From NCBI GenBank assembly GCA_017474385.1, contig JAFVHU010000155.1:62001-126000 (forward strand): 64,000 bases of DNA. Direction: 5' to 3'. This DNA is from Afipia sp. Its GTDB lineage: Bacteria; Pseudomonadota; Alphaproteobacteria; Rhizobiales; Xanthobacteraceae. Shown in pieces: positions 32,594 to 41,321 of the stretch; within the stretch, counting starts at the first letter, position 1, and every line of letters starts with the position of its first letter. Under the pieces are notes generated by a model that was not told the origin of the DNA, searched no databases, and saw only the letters and a program-made list of their open reading frames with translations. The translations under genes were made by a program, and so were the position numbers.

Positions 32594-32795
32594 TCCTTGC
32601 CCCTCGAATTTTCTTGTCTCCACCCCGTTCGGGAGGTTTTCCCCAACCCTCCGAATCAATGCGATTTGAATCCAGTTTTCGGGGGCTGTCGAGAGTCAAC
32701 GAATCGTTAACGCAAAATAAATCTTGTCCCAAAGAGAATCGGACTCGTCTCGACGATGAAAGTTGAGTCCGAAACGAGAACGAAGGAGCTGATCC

Positions 32796-34163
32796 TCAGC
32801 GCGCGGGCTCGGCGTGGCTGATGACGCGCTTCACCGACGGAAAAGCACTGCGCAGGGTGCGTTCGATCTCGTCGACCTTCTCATGAACGTAGATGACGCT
32901 CATCGACGGCACCGCGCGGCAGTGGAAGTTCACGATCTCGCCGGCATCGGTATCGCGCACCCGCACATTATGCACGTCATGGATCGCACCGCTGTCCGCT
33001 GCATAGCGCGACAGCGCCTTCTGGATAGCCTCGACGCGGTCCGCGCTGGCGTCGGTGCCGTGGGGAAGCTCAGGTTCGAGCGGCTCGATATGGGTATCGA
33101 CCTCGACATCGGCGCCGAATTCATCGCGGATGGCATGTTCAAGCCGGTGCGCGATGTCATGGGCCTCGTTCAGCGGCATGTCGCCATCGACTTCGAGGTC
33201 GATGCTGACGGTCAGTTTCCCGCCGAGATCGTGCACGGTCACATGGTGAATCGCCAGACCTGAGTTGCGCGCGATCACCATGATCCGCTCGCGCACGCTT
33301 TCATTGCTGCGGGCCACGGGTACTGCAGTGAAGGTCAGATCCGCGTCGTGAAGCGCTGTGGTCACCGCGTCCTGCGCCTTGCGCTTGATGCCGTCGATAC
33401 GGTCGATGGGATAGGTGCGGGGCACCTGCACGGTCGCGTCGACAAAATGCCGCGCGCCGACCATCCGCACGCGCAGCCGCTCGACATCGACCACGCCGGG
33501 AATGGCGCGGATCGCTTCCTCGGCCTTCTCAGACGCGCCTTCGGGCGCGCGATCCAGCAGCGTCTCGATGGTGGATTTTCCGAGCCGCAATCCCAGGATG
33601 GAAATCAGAACCGCGACCGCGATCGCCGCGGCTGCATCGCCCCATGCATATCCGAGGGCGATCAGCCCAAGGCCGACGATGACTGCGGAGGAGCCGAGCA
33701 CGTCTGACGCGAAATGCAGGGCATCGGCCTCGAGCGCGTGGCTTTTGGTCTCCATCGCCGTTCGATGAAGCGCCCGTGCGCGCCAGAAATTCACGATAAT
33801 GTCCACCACAAGGACAACAAAGGGGAGCGCGGACAGCGTCGGCGGCGGTGCGCCCTCTCGCAGCCGGCCGTAAGATTCGACGAGGATGCCGCCGGCGAGA
33901 ATGTAGAGCAGGGCAATGATGCCTAGCGCCGAAAGGCTTTCGATCTTGCCGTGACCGTAATGATGCTCCGCGTCAGCGGGCTTGTCGGCAATCCGCACCA
34001 CGATCCATGTGATGACGGTGGCGACGAGATCCACGGAGGAATGCAGCGCCTCGGAGATCAGCGCGATACTGCCGATGGCCACGCCCACGACGAATTTGAT
34101 CGCGGCCATGCTGGCGCTGGCGGCGATCGATATCGCGGCTACTCGTTGCTTGACTGCGCTCAT
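32796..34163 (-). CDS. Cation diffusion facilitator (zinc/divalent metal efflux)
   Basis: This 455-residue CDF-family antiporter has six helices. The two metal-site motifs are present: HSSVD in helix 2 (about 42-46) and HFASD in helix 5 (about 149-153). His residues of the loop (AEHHYGHGKIE) are also present. The C-terminal part is longer than usual, with two successive metallochaperone-like domains (ending near 285 and 455), each containing H-rich strands (LAIHHVTVHDL, VNFHCRAVPS). Family members export Zn, Co, Fe or Mn by proton exchange. No metal-responsive regulator is adjacent. Confidence 0.9.
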   Translation of the reverse strand: MSAVKQRVAAISIAASASMAAIKFVVGVAIGSIALISEALHSSVDLVATVITWIVVRIADKPADAEHHYGHGKIESLSALGIIALLYILAGGILVESYGRLREGAPPPTLSALPFVVLVVDIIVNFWRARALHRTAMETKSHALEADALHFASDVLGSSAVIVGLGLIALGYAWGDAAAAIAVAVLISILGLRLGKSTIETLLDRAPEGASEKAEEAIRAIPGVVDVERLRVRMVGARHFVDATVQVPRTYPIDRIDGIKRKAQDAVTTALHDADLTFTAVPVARSNESVRERIMVIARNSGLAIHHVTVHDLGGKLTVSIDLEVDGDMPLNEAHDIAHRLEHAIRDEFGADVEVDTHIEPLEPELPHGTDASADRVEAIQKALSRYAADSGAIHDVHNVRVRDTDAGEIVNFHCRAVPSMSVIYVHEKVDEIERTLRSAFPSVKRVISHAEPAR

Positions 34164-34263
34164 CGGTTCCTCAATGCGCGCGTCTTGTCACGCCCTTTGC
34201 AGCGAACGTCAATGCATGAGTTCGCGATTCAAAATGCGTATCATTCGCAGGAAGGAGTGTAGG

Positions 34264-35232
34264 TCAGAGCTTGAGGACAATCTTGCCGAAATGCCTGTTC
34301 GCGGACATGTAGTCCACAGCCTGCGCAATGTCGCCGAACGGGAATACGCGGTCGATTGGCAGTTTGAGCTCGCCGGATTCCACGGCGGGCCAGATGTCCT
34401 GTTTTACGGCTGCGAAGATGTCGCGGATTTCCTCGATCGAACGCGAACGGAATGTCACGCCGATATAATGGATGCGGCGCGCGGCATGCAGATCGAAATC
34501 GAATTCGCCGTGGGTGCCGCCAAGCCGCCCCAAGTTGATGATGCGCCCGAGTACTTTGGTCGCGGCGAGATTCTGGTTTACAAGCTTGCCGGACACCTGA
34601 TCGATGATGATGTCGATGCCCGCGCCGCCGGTGGCCTTCAACACCTGATCGACCCATGCCGGATCGTTCGAGTCGATCGCGAGATCAGCACCCCAATCGG
34701 GGAGCTGTGCGCGGCGCTTCGGATCGGTGGACGAGCCGATCACAAGCTTCGCACCTTTGAGCTTGGCGATCTGCTGCGCCATCAGCCCGACGCCTGAACT
34801 CGCGCCCTGTACGAGCAGGTTCTGGCCGGGCTGAAGCGCGCCGTTGGTCACGACCGCGTTGTGCATGGTGGTCAACGCCAGCGTCAGCGATGCGGCCCGT
34901 TCGAAATCCATCGATGTCGGAATGGGAAACAGGCGGCCGTAATCGGTGACTGCATACTCGGCGTAACCGCCGGGACCGGAGCCCATCACGCGGTCGCCAA
35001 CCTTCACACCCTTTGCCTCAGGGCCGAGTTCGACGATCTCGCCGGCCCATTCCATGCCGAGCACGGTGCCGATGCCGCCGGCCGCGCCGTGGACATGGCC
35101 CTTGATCATGCCGAGATCGGCCCGGTTCATGCCGCAGGCGCGAACCTTCACCAGAACCTGCGGGCCCTTTGGGGCGGGCTTCGGGACATCGGTGATCGCG
35201 GCGCCGTTCGCGCCGTAGACATAGGCTTTCAT
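34264..35232 (-). CDS. Zinc-free medium-chain dehydrogenase (quinone oxidoreductase type)
   Basis: This 322-residue enzyme is of the MDR superfamily. It has a GroES-like N-terminal domain (VKVRACGMNRADLG, GMEWAGEIVELG) and a Rossmann domain with the NADPH-binding LVQGASSGVGLMAQQIAKL near 140-158. The catalytic zinc ligands of alcohol dehydrogenases are absent, which fits quinone oxidoreductase/enoyl reductase members. ATG 35232 gives the classical start (MKAYVYGANG). It stands alone, divergent from the receptor-channel gene. The substrate is probably an alpha,beta-unsaturated carbonyl or quinone. Confidence 0.85.
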   Translation of the reverse strand: MKAYVYGANGAAITDVPKPAPKGPQVLVKVRACGMNRADLGMIKGHVHGAAGGIGTVLGMEWAGEIVELGPEAKGVKVGDRVMGSGPGGYAEYAVTDYGRLFPIPTSMDFERAASLTLALTTMHNAVVTNGALQPGQNLLVQGASSGVGLMAQQIAKLKGAKLVIGSSTDPKRRAQLPDWGADLAIDSNDPAWVDQVLKATGGAGIDIIIDQVSGKLVNQNLAATKVLGRIINLGRLGGTHGEFDFDLHAARRIHYIGVTFRSRSIEEIRDIFAAVKQDIWPAVESGELKLPIDRVFPFGDIAQAVDYMSANRHFGKIVLKL

Positions 35233-35416
35233 GACATTGTTCTTTCGATCATGCGGGCTGGAATAAGGTTCTCAGGTATAGCAGTAGTTATATCGGCTCA
35301 CAAAGCAGCCGGTGGGGATGTGATTAGCGATCAAGAGCGGGCGTTCTGGTAACGCCGTGCTCATCAAATTCTGTCACAGCTTAGTCACCCGAATTAGCGG
35401 CCTTGCGGAAGAGATG

Positions 35417-36511
35417 ATGATTCTTCGAATAGCCTGTCTGGCGCTCATGTGGTTGTTCGTCGTGCCGTTGGCACACGCGCAGAAGGCGGTGCCTGTGAAG
35501 CGCGAGCTTGTGGTCGGCGTCAACAACGCGCCGCCGTTTGCGATGAAAGGATCCGACGGCGCGTGGTCTGGTCTCAGCATCGAGCTTTGGCGGCAAGTCG
35601 CGAAGGCGACGAACCGGACGTTTCGTTTCGTTGAAATCCGGGACGTGCCCGAGTTGATCCAGGAAACCGCTGCCGGAAATCTCGATGTCGCCGTCGGCGC
35701 CATCACCGTCACCGTTGAGCGCGAGAAGGCTCTCGACTTCACGCAGTCCTATTATTCGACAGGCACGGGCATCGCCGTTCCCGTCGTCAGCGTGATGAAC
35801 TGGGCAACACTCCGCCGTGCGATGACGTCATTCAATTTCATACAGGCCGTCGCTGCGCTGATCGGACTGACGCTGGTGGCCGGCGTTCTTGTCTGGTTGC
35901 TGGAGCGGCGGCAGAACGAATATTTCGGCGGCAGCATCACCAAGGGCATCAGCTCCAGCGTATGGTGGTCGACGCTGGCGATGACGCAGCGTTCGTCAGC
36001 GGAGAAGGGGCCGCAGACCATTCTGGGCCGAAGCGTCGCGACCATCTGGCTGGTGGTGTCGGTCATTACCATCGCTGTTTTCACCGCCGGCGTGACCTCG
36101 GTGCTGACCACCTCGCAGATCCAGGGCACGATCTACAGCGCCTCCGATTTGGGATCGGTGCGCGTCGGCACCGTCAAAGGGACATCATCCGAAGGCGACC
36201 TTCTGCGGCGCAAGCTCACGTTTCAGCCCTATGAAACGCTCAGCGACGGACTGAAGGCTTTGCGCGCAGGCCGCATCGATGCGTTCGTTTACGACAAGCC
36301 GCTGCTGACATGGGCCATTCGCCAGGGCTTTGCATCGCGGCTCAAGGTGCTCGACATTTCCATCGAGGCGCAGAACTACGCGTTCGCGTTGCCGCCCGAC
36401 AGCCCGCTGCGGAAATCGCTGTCGATCGCAATTCTCGACGCGATACAGAAAGAGACATGGACCGAGGCGCGAATCCGCTATCTCGGTGAGGACTCGCTGA
36501 GTTCGCCCTGA
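35417..36511 (+). CDS. Ionotropic glutamate receptor-like channel with solute-binding domain
   Basis: The 364-residue protein has the GluR0-like layout: signal peptide (about 1-20), first half of a binding domain (LVVGVNNAPPFAMKG, GNLDVAVGAITVT), a helix, a pore loop (SSSVWWSTLAMTQRS) and a second helix (about 215-240), then the second half of the binding domain (DLGSVRVGTVKGTSSEG, FVYDKPLL). The pore loop lacks the potassium filter TVGYG and reads TQRSSAEKGP at that place, so ion selectivity must differ or be lost. ATG 35417 is chosen for spacing from GGAA. ATG 35414 is adjacent. Ligand is probably an amino acid. Confidence 0.82.
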   Translation: MILRIACLALMWLFVVPLAHAQKAVPVKRELVVGVNNAPPFAMKGSDGAWSGLSIELWRQVAKATNRTFRFVEIRDVPELIQETAAGNLDVAVGAITVTVEREKALDFTQSYYSTGTGIAVPVVSVMNWATLRRAMTSFNFIQAVAALIGLTLVAGVLVWLLERRQNEYFGGSITKGISSSVWWSTLAMTQRSSAEKGPQTILGRSVATIWLVVSVITIAVFTAGVTSVLTTSQIQGTIYSASDLGSVRVGTVKGTSSEGDLLRRKLTFQPYETLSDGLKALRAGRIDAFVYDKPLLTWAIRQGFASRLKVLDISIEAQNYAFALPPDSPLRKSLSIAILDAIQKETWTEARIRYLGEDSLSSP

Positions 36512-36518
36512 GGGCGTT

Positions 36519-36824
36519 TCAGAACAACTCGACCGAAGCGACGCGATTCAGAGCCTGGATTTGCTGCGGGGCCGGGGCTTGCTTTGAATTCTCCGCTTCC
36601 GCGACGATATCCCTGAGCTTTCTGTACGCACGCTCGGCGGTGTCCACCGGCAGCGGCGCTTCGTCGAAGGATTCGATGTACCGGCCGGCCATCGCCGCGA
36701 GCAACTGGTACAGCGCGCGATGTTCTGAATCCGAGGCGGAAAGCTGGAGGGTTTTGGTGCGGAAGGCCTTGTAAGTATGAAGGCCGGGATGCTGGCTCGA
36801 AAGCCACGTACTAAGTTCACCCAA
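36519..36824 (-). CDS. Conserved hypothetical protein, 101 residues
   Basis: TTG 36824 is the likely start because AAGGGAGAAACATC precedes it. The longer frame to 36902 has no binding site. The product is helical (EHRALYQLLAAMAGRYIESF, VDTAERAYRKLRDIVAEAEN) with a polar Gln/Ala tail. It has no membrane segment or known domain. It ends 7 bases after the receptor-channel gene on the other strand, so the two are convergent. Confidence 0.6.
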   Translation of the reverse strand: MGELSTWLSSQHPGLHTYKAFRTKTLQLSASDSEHRALYQLLAAMAGRYIESFDEAPLPVDTAERAYRKLRDIVAEAENSKQAPAPQQIQALNRVASVELF

Positions 36825-37078
36825 GATGTTTCTCCCTTGGAGCAAGAGGAAACAACCGCTTTTAATCGGGTGGCGCTGTCCGCACAACCCTCGCCCGATC
36901 ACGGCCGCTTGAGCAGAAATGCATCCCTAGCCGCTTGTTTCGGGCCGTAGCGCAATTCTTCGCGAAAATTTCACACGGCGTGCATATGCCGCATGCAGTG
37001 CCGCCAGTGCAGGTTGGCACCTATTCCGGCTACATACCCACCTCACAACGCGCGAACCGCCTCAGGACACTTCGCGAA

Positions 37079-38452
37079 ATGGACGCTATTTCGGCGAAGC
37101 TGCCTCCCGTGACCGATGGTCTTCCACCGGAAACCAGACGTTGGGCGGTGCTTGCGATCTTCACCGCGCTTGCGATGTCGGCGCTCGACACAGCCATCGC
37201 CAATATCGCGCTTCCCGCAATCGCGGCTGACCTGCACACGACGCCCGCCGACGTAATCTGGGTCGTGAATGTTTATCAGATTGCCATGGTCGCGACACTG
37301 CTGCCGCTGGCGGCGCTCGGCGAAATCGTCGGCCACCAACGCATCTACCTCGGCGGACTGCTGCTGTTCACGATCGCGTCGCTGGCCTGCGCCCTGGCGT
37401 GGTCATTGCCCACGCTGCTGATCGCGCGCGTGCTGCAAGGTTTGGGAGCCGCCGGTGTGATGAGCGTCAACACGGCTCTCGTCCGGTTCGTTTATCCCTC
37501 AAGGCTTCATGGACGCGGCTTCGGCAACAATGCGCTGGTGGTCGCAACAGCGTTCACGCTCGGCCCGGCGCTCGCTTCGGGCATCCTGTCGGTCGCATCG
37601 TGGCCGTGGCTGTTCGCGATCAACATTCCATTCGGTGTGGCTGCGATGCTGATCGGCATCAAGACGCTGCCGGAGACGCCGCGCGCGGCCCACGCCTTCG
37701 ACTTTCCCGGTGCGCTGCTGACGTCGATCAGCCTCTGTCTCTTTATTCTCGGAATCGGCAGCGCCGCCCACAAGGCGCCAGTGGGCATTGTCGCTGTTGA
37801 GCTTGTCGGGGCGGTGATCTTCGGCGCGTGGCTGCTGCGCAGGCAGGCGGATCATCCGGCTCCAATGCTGCCGATCGATTTGTTTCGCAGGCCGATGTTC
37901 TCCCTGTCGGTTGCGACCGCGGTCTGCTCGTTCGCAGTGCAGGGGCTCGCGTTCGTTTCGCTCCCGTTCTACTTCGAGGATGTTCTCCACCGCACTCAGG
38001 TCGAGACCGGATTCTTCATGACGCCGTGGTCGATTGTGGTCGCCATCATGGCGCCCATCGCGGGGCGGCTGTCGGATCGCCATCCCGCCGGTGTGCTGGG
38101 CGGACTGGGACTTCTTATGCTTGGAATCGGAATGGCGCTGCTTGCCATGTTACCGGCTTCGCCCAGCGTCGCCGATATTGTCTGGCGCATGGCGATCTGC
38201 GGCTGCGGTTTCGGCTTCTTCCAATCCCCAAACATGAAGGCCATCATGAACAGCGCACCGGCCGGGCGCAGTGGTGGCGCGAGTGGCATCGTCGCGACCG
38301 CACGCCTGATCGGGCAGACTCTGGGAGCGGCATTGGCTGCGCTATGTTTCGCACTCGCTGGCCATCAGGGCGCGACCTTCGCGCTGGCGCTGGGCGCTGG
38401 TTTCGGTGCGCTTGGCTGCATCATGAGTTTCCTGCGCCTCACTGTACGTTGA
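37079..38452 (+). CDS. MFS transporter, DHA2-like
   Basis: From ATG 37079 the product has about 457 residues and about 14 helices. Helix 1 carries SALDTAIANIALPAI, with the D-x-x-x-A-N-x-A-L-P motif of the DHA2 drug/acid exporters. The ALGEIVGHQRIYLGG loop and ARVLQGLGAAGVMSV motif follow. The frame is open from 36935, but the extra 48 residues are not membrane-related. A weak AGGAC lies 11 bases upstream. The substrate is unknown. The following enoyl-CoA hydratase gene is on the same strand 53 bases later, so cotranscription is possible. Confidence 0.82.
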   Translation: MDAISAKLPPVTDGLPPETRRWAVLAIFTALAMSALDTAIANIALPAIAADLHTTPADVIWVVNVYQIAMVATLLPLAALGEIVGHQRIYLGGLLLFTIASLACALAWSLPTLLIARVLQGLGAAGVMSVNTALVRFVYPSRLHGRGFGNNALVVATAFTLGPALASGILSVASWPWLFAINIPFGVAAMLIGIKTLPETPRAAHAFDFPGALLTSISLCLFILGIGSAAHKAPVGIVAVELVGAVIFGAWLLRRQADHPAPMLPIDLFRRPMFSLSVATAVCSFAVQGLAFVSLPFYFEDVLHRTQVETGFFMTPWSIVVAIMAPIAGRLSDRHPAGVLGGLGLLMLGIGMALLAMLPASPSVADIVWRMAICGCGFGFFQSPNMKAIMNSAPAGRSGGASGIVATARLIGQTLGAALAALCFALAGHQGATFALALGAGFGALGCIMSFLRLTVR

Positions 38453-38505
38453 CGCTCTGAATTTTCCGGCTTACCGATTGTTCAAAGAAATAATCGTTAA
38501 GGGAG

Positions 38506-39300
38506 ATGTCAGTGTCAGATCAGCCGGTGCTTCTGAAAGTCGATGGACCGATTGCGCGCATCGTTTTCAATCGTCCCAAAGTCCTGAACGCGCTGAGCGT
38601 CGAAGCCGCGGACGCGTTTCTTGGCGCCTGCAAAAGCGTCGCTGCGGATAAAGGAAATCGCGTCGTCATTATCGCGGGCGAGGGCCGCGCCTTTATGGCC
38701 GGTGGCGACATTTCCGCGTTCGAGGGGCCGGCTGCCGAAGTAAAACTGCGTGTGCCGACGATCATGGAGCCGCTGCATGAGGGGCTTGAAATTCTGGCAG
38801 GGCTGCCGCAGCCGGTGATCGCGAGTCTGCAAGGCGCTGTCGCCGGAGCGGGCATGAGCATAGCGCTCTCGACTGATCTCGCGATTGCTGCCGACAACGC
38901 GATTTTCACACTGGCTTATTCGAAACTCGGCACCAGCCCGGACGGATCGTCATCATGGACGCTCCCGCGGCTGGTGGGCCTGCGCAAGGCAATGGAGATC
39001 GCGCTGCTGTCGGATGTTTACGATGCGCCCGAAGCACTACGGCTCGGTCTCATTAATCGCATCGTGCCAGCGGCTGATCTGGCGAGTGAAACCGACACGC
39101 TCGCACGCCGTCTCGCGGACGGGCCAACCTTCGCTTTCGGCAGGACCAAGGCGCTGCTGCGCGGATCGCTGGACAATTCGTTGCATGATCAGCTCGCCGC
39201 CGAGGCCGCGGGTTTCGGCGCGTGCATCGGCACCAAGGATTTTGCCGAGGGTGTCAGCGCGTTTCTCGCCAAACGCCAGCCGACGTTTATCGGCAAGTGA
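38506..39300 (+). CDS. Enoyl-CoA hydratase/isomerase family protein
   Basis: This 264-residue crotonase-fold enzyme acts on acyl-CoA. The oxyanion-hole segments are present: GRAFMAGGDISAF near 63-75 and LQGAVAGAGMSIALSTDLAIA near 108-128. The usual hydratase Glu of the first conserved position is not obvious (KLGTSPDGSSSW), which suggests an isomerase or other crotonase activity. GGGAG lies directly before ATG 38506, so GTG 38512 with better spacing is a real alternative start. It is followed by an AhpD-like gene after 15 bases. Confidence 0.87.
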   Translation: MSVSDQPVLLKVDGPIARIVFNRPKVLNALSVEAADAFLGACKSVAADKGNRVVIIAGEGRAFMAGGDISAFEGPAAEVKLRVPTIMEPLHEGLEILAGLPQPVIASLQGAVAGAGMSIALSTDLAIAADNAIFTLAYSKLGTSPDGSSSWTLPRLVGLRKAMEIALLSDVYDAPEALRLGLINRIVPAADLASETDTLARRLADGPTFAFGRTKALLRGSLDNSLHDQLAAEAAGFGACIGTKDFAEGVSAFLAKRQPTFIGK

Positions 39301-39315
39301 CTAGGGAGAGAACTG

Positions 39316-39774
39316 ATGAAACAGAGACTGGCTCCTTACAAGATTGCACCTGACCTCATGAAGGCGATGGGCGCGCTTGAAGCCGCCGTTGTGGCCAGCG
39401 GGCTGGAGAAATCCCTGATCGAACTGGTCAAGACCCGCGCGTCGCAGATCAACGGCTGTGCTTTTTGCGTTCACATGCACACCAAGGATGCGCGTGCGCT
39501 CGGAGAAACAGAGGAGCGGCTCTATCTGCTCAGCGCCTGGCGTGAATCGCCGCTCTATACCGATCGCGAACGGGCGGCGCTTGTCTGGACTGAATCCGTG
39601 ACGCTGATCTCACAGACCAACGTTCCCGACGATGTTTACGAGCAGGTTCGCGGCAGCTTCTCGGATGAGGAGATCGTCAAGCTGACCATGCTGGTGGCGA
39701 CCATCAACGCGTGGAACCGGATCGCGGTCAGCTTCAGGTTTATCCACCCAGTGAAGGCGGCGGCTGTCGCTTAA
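39316..39774 (+). CDS. AhpD-like alkylhydroperoxidase/carboxymuconolactone decarboxylase family protein
   Basis: This 152-residue protein has the CMD/AhpD core motif INGCAFCVHMHTKDA, whose CxxC and His are the redox and proton-relay residues of AhpD. EERLYLLSAWRESPLYTDRERAALVWTE follows, as in YciW/YnjA-type peroxidase-like proteins. A strong binding site (AGGGAGAG) precedes the ATG, and it is 15 bases from the hydratase gene, so one transcript. It probably removes organic peroxides. No partner reductase is adjacent. Confidence 0.88.
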   Translation: MKQRLAPYKIAPDLMKAMGALEAAVVASGLEKSLIELVKTRASQINGCAFCVHMHTKDARALGETEERLYLLSAWRESPLYTDRERAALVWTESVTLISQTNVPDDVYEQVRGSFSDEEIVKLTMLVATINAWNRIAVSFRFIHPVKAAAVA

Positions 39775-39777
39775 CCG

Positions 39778-40902
39778 CTACGCCGCCGGCGATGCAGCCA
39801 CTGCGGGTTTCTGCGGCGGTCCGATCAGCAGCTTCGTCAGCCAGCGCCGGGCCGGATTCTCAACCGTTGCGTAGGATACGCGGCCCACAGCAAGCACCAG
39901 CAGCGAAATCGCAGCCACCAGCAAAAGCTGCGGTATGAGGCCGATGGTCTTCGAGACCTGCGAGATGAAGATCATCCCGATCGCGTAATGGTAAAGGTAG
40001 ATCGAGTAACTGCACTCGCCGATCCAGACCAGCGGGCGGACTTCAAAGATTCTCATCGGTGTCGGTTTTGTCGCCAGGAACCAGAACAGCGTCAGAAAAA
40101 CCAGCGCAGTGGTGCTGGCGAAGACCGGGTCGCGCCCGATCATCGCGTAGTTTGTACTGACTCGCGCGATCAGCACATACATGACGGCGAGCATCACCAG
40201 CGCCGCGCTTTTCGCAAGCCGATCCTTGTAAAGCTCATAGAATATCGCGCCCGCCGCGAACCACGGCATGTAGTCGGGAATGAACAGCGCGTCATAGACG
40301 CCGTTGTATCCTGGCATCGCGCGCCGCAGCAGCGCGCGGCCGATGTAGATGACGAGCGTGAAGATGACGAGATTGCGCGCGAGTTTCTCCCGCGAGAACA
40401 GCCAGAACAGGATTACTGCGATCATGTAGAACCGGATCTCGACCACCAGCGACCAGTAGACGCCGGTAACGTAATCCACCTTGGGAAACCAGCCGGACCA
40501 CAGCGATGGCGGCGTCAGCGTCAATGATGGCAGGAAGTTCGGCCAGAACTGGCGGCGGGTGAGGGCGAACGGCGAGTCGGACCAGTTCAGCAGGAAGAAC
40601 GTGAGGACTGCGGAGACGATCAGCGCTGGCCAGATGCGGACGAACCTGCGGATCACGAAATCCAGCACCGATCGCGACGATTCCAATGTCATCGCGATCA
40701 CGAAGCCCGAGATGATGAAGAAAAGTTCGACGCCCATGTAGCCGTACTTGAAGATCAGGACGTTGCTGAACGTCTCGCCGTACGGGTACAGCGTCGATTT
40801 ATAGTAGAACGACTCGAGGTGATAAAAATAATGAAAGCCCATCACCAGCAGGATCGCCACGCCGCGCAATCCGTCCAGAGCACGGAGTCGGTGGCTGGCC
40901 AT
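39778..40902 (-). CDS. Acyltransferase 3 family membrane protein (OafA/YrhL type)
   Basis: This 374-residue protein has about ten helices. It starts with the family signature LRALDGLRGVAILLVMGFHYFYH (arginine/His catalytic region). FIISGFVIAMTLE and the conserved ...ECSYSIYLYHY near 290 follow. Members O-acylate lipid A, capsule, Nod factors or peptidoglycan-linked sugars. No polysaccharide genes are nearby, so the acceptor cannot be guessed. It is convergent with the AhpD-like gene (3 bases between) and divergent from the GntR regulator. Confidence 0.87.
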   Translation of the reverse strand: MASHRLRALDGLRGVAILLVMGFHYFYHLESFYYKSTLYPYGETFSNVLIFKYGYMGVELFFIISGFVIAMTLESSRSVLDFVIRRFVRIWPALIVSAVLTFFLLNWSDSPFALTRRQFWPNFLPSLTLTPPSLWSGWFPKVDYVTGVYWSLVVEIRFYMIAVILFWLFSREKLARNLVIFTLVIYIGRALLRRAMPGYNGVYDALFIPDYMPWFAAGAIFYELYKDRLAKSAALVMLAVMYVLIARVSTNYAMIGRDPVFASTTALVFLTLFWFLATKPTPMRIFEVRPLVWIGECSYSIYLYHYAIGMIFISQVSKTIGLIPQLLLVAAISLLVLAVGRVSYATVENPARRWLTKLLIGPPQKPAVAASPAA

Positions 40903-41187
40903 GGGTTATCCGCTCTGCTGATCGGGCGATGGGGCAAAGTAACGGGCGGGTTCTAACCTTGCCGCGTTCGGCTGCCGATTGTGTTGACGTCACGTGCTTT
41001 GTCAATTTGCGCGGGTGCAAAGGTGCCAACTGGATTCCGATTTGCCCGCATCAATTTTTGCGGAGGGCAGATCGCAGCGCGCTCGCTCGTTTTGCGGCGG
41101 GCGCTGTGAAATCCGGACGCCACATTCAGCAGCAACTGCAATGGGATTGAGCCGATCTGGTCGACGCATTCGACCCGATAGCTTCCA

Positions 41188-41198
41188 TTGTCGGACAA
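41188..41198. promoter_or_regulatory. GntR/FadR-type operator site 1
   Basis: TTGTCGGACAA fits the FadR-subfamily operator pattern TNGTNNNACNA. It is the reverse complement of site 2. Confidence 0.55.
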
Positions 41199-41294
41199 GG
41201 TGACAAGAGAAATTCGTCTCATAAAATTTGCGCAATGCAGCATAAGTTAAGCTGTTTAAAGGCTATTGACGACCTCGTTTTGTCGCCCTAGCAA

Positions 41295-41305
41295 TTGTCC
41301 GACAA
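41295..41305. promoter_or_regulatory. GntR/FadR-type operator site 2, near the regulator start
   Basis: TTGTCCGACAA ends 16 bases before the regulator ATG, in the place for autorepression. With site 1 it forms a pair 107 bases apart, which could allow looping. Confidence 0.6.
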
Positions 41306-41321
41306 ACAACATTGAGCGTCC

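Larger units (their letters stand above)
40903..41321. other. Divergent region between acyltransferase and GntR genes
   Basis: 419 bases. A minus-strand open frame (40953-41243) exists but its codon pattern is not convincing. The region contains two operator-like sites (41188-41198 and 41295-41305). The A/T-rich part 41215-41280 (CATAAAATTTGCGC, TAAGTTAAGCTGTTTAAAGG) is a likely promoter zone. Confidence 0.4.

Noticed and set aside
40953..41243. 96-codon minus-strand ORF in the acyltransferase/GntR gap
   Set aside because: No ribosome binding site; amino acid pattern not protein-like in its second half; covers operator site 1.
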